Assembly (NCBI GenBank): GCA_011800805.1
Contig: MPNW01000043.1
Span: forward strand, 213,659-277,658
Direction: 5' to 3'
Length of the DNA: 64,000 bases
DNA from: Hirudo medicinalis
Lineage: Eukaryota > Annelida > Clitellata > Hirudinida > Hirudinidae
In this document: positions 58,537 to 64,000 of the stretch, piece after piece
Layout of the letters: the number at the start of each line of letters is the position of its first letter
How positions within the stretch are numbered: position 1 is the stretch's first letter
Translations under genes and position numbers: made by a program
Notes under the pieces: generated by a model
Seen by the model: only the letters and a program-made list of their open reading frames with translations
Told to the model about the DNA's origin: nothing
The model's database searches: none

Positions 58537-61500
58537 TCAGAGAACAATGGACTTGTTAGCTGGAATTCCAAGTGACATATCATAATCACCAAATTTCTGC
58601 TTGTAACAACGTGAACAGAAGTAATCTGAATTTGCAGTTCCATAAAAAGGACAACCCTCAGTTTTGCAAGCTGTTGTCTTGGAAATCCAAGGTCCAACAT
58701 TGGTTGCAACTGTTGTCGAGTGGGAATGGCAGTTGTTATCGTCAAAAGAGGATGAACGGAAGCCATTGTCCCATAGGCGTGATTTATTTGCCAAAGGATC
58801 TACCAGTTTCTGATTATTTTTGCCCAAAATGCAGCCAGAACTTTCATGAGAAATGATTTTTGATTGGGAGGTTAATTTTCGTATCCTGTTTCTGTCCTCT
58901 GGTATGCCATCCTCTTCATCTTCATTATCCTCCTCTTCAGATGCATACATAGTTGCAAGAGGCGAATCTACAGCTTGCAAGTGCTTCATTCTCGATCGAG
59001 CATATGCAGAGCTCGGAGCATCGGTACTCCTGATCGGGGAGCATACAACTTTTCCACTCATCATGTTTGTGCCGTGCTGTTTACCAATGTTGCTCTGAGG
59101 AATGATCCCCATGGGACCGGCATAAGAAGATCCAACATAAGAAGTTCCACTTGGAGAAACAATGCAGTTTTCCCTGAAGTTGGATTCAAATGATTTGTTA
59201 AAAGCTGCAGCACCAGAAGATGAAGTGATGACATGACTCTTCATTGACTGGAAAAGCTGTGATGGTTTTTGATAACAATTGACAGAAGCAACATTTTGCT
59301 GATGGCTAGAAGAAGAAACATGTTTGTAGCCTGTAAATTGGGAATTTACAGAATTAGGATTCTTTATCAGTGGCAACTGAATAGTAGAAGAGGAGCTTGA
59401 TGGAGATGAAGATAAATACTTTGATTGGTGAGGCTGTGTTGCTTGCATCTGTTTGCTAGAACTCATCTTCAAGGTCAAGTCAAGTTCTTCCTGCTTCTGG
59501 CGTTCGAAGCAATCACGACAAAGATAGCTTGTCTCCGCACAAGCATCCATACCCATACATCCAGCATTAATGCATTGCATAGTCACAGGTTTATTGGCAC
59601 TGTTTGGATAGAGGGAGGATGGCTGAGGAAAACCAGCCGAAGTTTGGTGCGGGTCAAGATGGCAGGTGGTTGGCAAGGAGCTTTGATTTTCCCTCCTATC
59701 ATCTTTTTTAAACTGCTGAAAACGTTCCTCAGCCATGGCAAAATATCGACTGAGGATTCTATCCTGGTTCTCATCCCTCTTGTGATAAAGCCTGGCACAC
59801 AGGACTCTATCATGGCACTTTAGCTGAGTCAAAGGTTGATTATCTTGTTTTGACAGAGAATCTGCTATTTGGGGCCTTACATTTTCACTACTTAACTTAA
59901 TCTCCAGTGATGATATAATCTCATTGGTGCCCTGGAGATTGGGCCTAATCTCAGTTTTTGAACTTTCACCACTTTGACACACCTTTGGGATTCCAGGAGA
60001 AATAGTTTTGCATTCTTTGTTGTCCTCCACACTCTTGGCTTTCTTGAGTAAGTGCTGACTTCCATTTGAACTTTCACATTTCTTTTCATTGATTTCATCT
60101 GCCTCCTGTTGTCCAGAAGCACAAAATCCCATTTTAAAGGTTTTACTGATTCTCTTCTTGATAGATGATAATTTTTTGCTTTTGCTTAATGACTTAGCAG
60201 CACTGGAAGTTTGCATTTGACTACAATCTGCATCAGACTTGGAGCTTTCAACACTGTTTTCCTCTGGACTGCTCTGTGAAGAGCAAGTTCTTGTAGAATT
60301 GCCAGTGCTGTCCGAAAAATTAAAAGCAGCAGAGCCTGACTGGCTGCAATCATATGTTTTGTCCTTGGTACTGACCTGAGCCTGATCTTTTTCTGCTTTC
60401 TTATCAAGCTTTTGCTCAAATTCCCCAGCATATGGAACACTCAAAAACTTGACATCCATATAGGACTGAAGTAGTTTGGAGAGATCCTGTTCAGTCTGTT
60501 GAGCAACATTGCAGTTGTCATCTAAAGTGCTCCACTGAAACTGTGGACCAGGATCATAAGCAAAGTGAACAGGGAGAAGTTCAAAATCAGGATCAACAAG
60601 GGGCACAGCATCTGTTTAATGCAAATATTTTTTCTGTAAAATGCAGGCTATAATAAATTGATAACGTAAAATGAAAATAATTTATGTAAGAAAACACCAG
60701 TGCGGCTAAACACTGACAATAACAAAACTTTGTTAAAAATGATATCAATACAAATCAGCTCAAGTATTACAGCATTATTGCATTACAATGCAAGATGCTC
60801 AAATTAATTTAAAACAAATCAAATATTACAGTTTGCATTGAAACTATTAGACAGTTTAAACCTATATAATTTGAATGTTAATATTTTCACTTTTCTAACC
60901 TGCCAGATTTGTAGCATCTTTGTCATCCTCCATGGGAACAAGAGCAGAGAAATGTGCAGCATCATAAGTAAGCAGAAGTGGAGACTTGCGACATTCGTTC
61001 GGGGAACACTCAAGAGGTAGGTAAATGCCACCAAATGAAATGGGAGCAAGAGGCTCTCCATTTAAATTCTTCAAGATGGTGTCAGCAATTATAATAATTG
61101 TCCTCTTCAATACGTGAGCCAAGATGAAAACATGGAATTCCTCAAGACTTTCGTAGAGAATTTCTTCCATCTCATCACATTCCTCGCATTGTCTCTGCTT
61201 GCTGTAATTATAAGCTTTGATAAAGCTTGGAATTACATAAATTAATAGGTTAACATTATTAGATAACATCTGAAGAAATGACTAATTTATCTTGGCAGTA
61301 ATATATTTGAAATGTAGGGTACATTTAAGAAAATTTGAAAATAGCTTGCAAATTGATATTCAATTGTTCAGAACTGCAATTGAGCAGCAATTAAGAACCA
61401 AATTATAATACTGCACATATAGGAAATACAAAGGGAATGCCCTGCAATTGCAAGAATTGCACTACATCGAAAGCCGTTCGATCGGCAACCCGTTCCAAAT

Positions 61501-64000
61501 CTGCCTTACCACTGTCTCCCTCGAAAAAAACATCAGATGGCAATGTAACTATTATTCATCGTTCAAAACGAATATTTATACATACATCTAGTGCTTTGTG
61601 ATCTCAAATAAATGGTTGTCTTAACATTTCATTTTGATGTTTGTGTTCCATGTAATTTATTCACCTCCTATGTTCTATCGAAACAAACCAACAACAAACC
61701 AATGATTAGTTTCCATTAAATTGCAAAGATAAGCCTTGCTAATAAATCTCAATAAACAGCAAATACCTGAACCTGCTGAGGTTACTTGATGCCTCGCAAG
61801 AAGGTTGCGAGGGGACACGTGGTTGGGTTGAAGCCAGCTTTGCCAGATTGTTCCATTCTTCCATCCACTCAACTTCCGTGAACACTAGTTCTGACTGTAG
61901 AGGAATTAAATTGAAACGACTTTTTAAAAGCATTAATAACATGCAAATTCATCGGATTAATTAAGAATTACTAAATAAATAGAAAGTGAGATTTGCAAAA
62001 TAATGTTTAATGAGGGCAGTTTTTAAATAAATATGAAACTAAATTGAAATTCAAGTCATTAAATGATGCGAATAATTTTAGCATTTCCAAATACTAAATC
62101 TATCTCTACTCTCTTATTATCCACAATGAATCGACGCGAGTGGCAATTTAAAAAATAAAATGCAAACATCGTCTCGTTTGCCAAAAAGAGAAGAATGCAC
62201 GTTTATTCGGAATTATAAAATTTAGCCGACTCAACGAGAAAGCCAACGGTTGTCTCATTAAGGTACGTCGTTATAAATTCTGGAACTCATTAGTTTGCAA
62301 CGGCATTGCAAAACGTACGACGCGATTTGTTCGATTATTTAAATCGGTACGAATTTTCTCCGGGTTCGCATCTTCTACTTGCTGGTCGGTAGGATGCAGA
62401 CAACGGAAGAACAAGCGAGGAGACGCAAGTGAAAATTAAGAAGTCATTTTTAAGAACATTTTTGCATTTATAAAATGCTCTTGTTTTTGTTCTAAGTAGA
62501 GCTCATAAATTTTGGTTGTATTTCTATTTTTGTTCGAGCAAAAAAACGCAAAGTAAGTTTAATATTAATCATGAAATTAATGTATTTGAGCGATATTCTC
62601 GCAATTAGCAGGCCTTTAATCATGTTATTTTTCAATAATAAAAAAAAAAGGTGAAAAGCTATAAAATAAAAGATCAACAAAATCAGTGGCATTTGATAAG
62701 CAAGATTAAAGCTCTAATTGGTAAAACTAATTACTTTTAAAGGTTTATAAGTTCCTAGCTCAAAAATTGAACTTATTTATGTGCCTGTTACAAACTTGCA
62801 TTGCAACATGAAGTGATCCATCTTTTTGTCTGCTGACTGCACTTAAATGGAGACAGGTGATTACATTGCTCGTCATAGATCGTTACTATTACTTGCTGAA
62901 AGCAATCTAGATGCAGGAACATCAAAACATGCTTGTTGCTAGATTCCAGTTTTTTTTTAAAGTTTTTTAAGTTATAAATATGATAAAGGCAGGATGTAAT
63001 GTCTGTCATTAAGAGACATTACATAAACCTCAGAAGCATTTAGTGAAAGGATTTTAAAGCAATTTTACTATTTTAAAGAAATGCTTTTAATAATTCAGTT
63101 TGAAATTGTTTTTGTAATGCTTTCATGGTTTGAGCATTGTGCATGATTAGATGTAACCATTAGTTATATGCACTTGAATTCATTGCACTTATAACAGTGT
63201 TACAACTGGATATTATTATGTTATTATTGTTATTATGTTGTTGTTGTTATAACAATACAATTGACAGCAAACATATTTGTTTTTAACTGCACCAGTTTCA
63301 ATTGTCTTAGGACAACCCAAACAATCTTGTCAATTAAGTTATCAAAAAGAAATGTTATTTCTTCGTAATTAACCGACATTTTTACATATTTAATCAGATG
63401 CGAAGGTACTACCCGGGCATTTTGAACCCCTTCCCAAGGGCCCTTTCCGGTGGTTCAGACTGGGTTGCGACCACGACTCACAGCGATTGTTGCCCATACC
63501 AACGCATGCAGGAACTTAATGCATTGAGCTAATTTATCACATTTGCCATGACACGACTAACAAACATCAGTATGTCAGCATCTTAATTTAACTTATGTAA
63601 TAACACATTCATTTTTTGTGTCGTAAAAACAAAATAAATGCAGAATTGAATGAATACTAACAAAATAATTAAATGACATGGTTTTGAGAAGATTTTGCAA
63701 AACTGAGTGAAACAACCTGCTTGTTGAGAATGGTTTGATGCCACCTCCATCTTCTGAAGAATGCATTCTTGAAAGGAGAGTTGCACATCATTTTGCTGAG
63801 TGCTTTCCTCAGAATGAGTCGACTGTCGTGAAGTCCATTGAGAGCTTGGCACCGTAAATAAAAAACAAATACAAAAATCCCTCCTGGATCTACATTAAGC
63901 AGCATTCCATTCTCAAATATCACGATTCGAGTGATGATATTTCTTGTAATGATTGAAAAACAGCAAAACAATTAACTCACCCAATGAGGCAGCATGTAAA
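58537..64000 (-). CDS. OTUD7: OTUD7/Cezanne-type deubiquitinase, 3' part (5' end outside window)
   Basis: Exons: 63981 to the edge, 63717-63844, 61767-61894, 60900-61201 and a large last exon 58537-60611, all in phase. The edge exon ends in LHAASL, the sequence just after the catalytic Cys of the GDGNC motif, so that Cys lies just outside the window. [45 protein letters not shown] and [10 protein letters not shown] follow, with the catalytic His in [12 protein letters not shown]. Known role: OTU cysteine protease, mostly cleaving K11-linked ubiquitin chains, acting on TRAF3 and NF-kB signalling. The last exon encodes a long Ser/Lys-rich tail with two A20-type zinc fingers: one mid-tail (MQCINAGCM with LCRDCF) and one near the C-terminus ([20 protein letters not shown]). 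Vertebrate OTUD7A/B have only the C-terminal finger as I know them. Confidence 0.93.

Overview
The window is nuclear DNA of a non-vertebrate animal. Genes are split into many small exons with GT-AG (occasionally GC-AG) introns, the sequence is AT-rich and full of GAT/ATC and AAT microsatellites, and there are remnants of R2/NeSL-like LINEs, a Penelope-like element and hAT elements. All single-copy genes recognised are conserved animal genes. I cannot fix the phylum from sequence alone. Everything here was read by eye; no alignment or database search was run. Two N gaps (13341-13540 and 36800-37728) mark it as a draft assembly.  Layout, left to right: a complete ABCB8-like mitochondrial ABC transporter (minus, 345-4464); a decayed hAT element (5015-6002); a KICS2 (C12orf66) orthologue, a KICSTOR subunit (minus, 6431-9044), whose last exon carries an apparent one-base frameshift in an A9 run; a spacer of about 1.8 kb; a divergently transcribed GTPBP10 Obg-type GTPase gene (plus, 10810-14251); a ~21.5 kb microsatellite- and transposon-rich block (14617-36130) that I resolve into two tandem minus-strand genes for unrecognised secreted cysteine-motif proteins; a gene-poor AT-rich stretch (37851-46817); SIRT7 (minus, 46818-51703); the tRNA-queuosine mannosyltransferase gene QTMAN/GTDC1 (minus, 53284-54967, first exon not located); a Penelope-like element between inverted repeats (55011-55926); snRNP protein SNRPG (plus, 56622-57081); and the 3' part of an OTUD7/Cezanne-type deubiquitinase gene running off the right edge (minus, 58537-64000).  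The main discovery candidate is the tandem pair. Each gene starts with a signal-peptide exon followed by five matching exons in the intron-phase series 1-1-2-1-2, with short shared motifs at matching positions, although the proteins are strongly diverged. Their introns hold most of the microsatellites, both LINE fragments (antisense to the genes) and a 137-bp hAT MITE with a perfect 8-bp target-site duplication.  Gene models were built by reading splice sites and checking that exon phases join. For ABCB8, GTPBP10, SIRT7, SNRPG and both tandem genes (gene 2 with exon 6 read to its stop) the listed exons sum to a multiple of three and end in a stop codon. Functions of the conserved genes come from remembered family sequences; the secreted pair has no assigned function.
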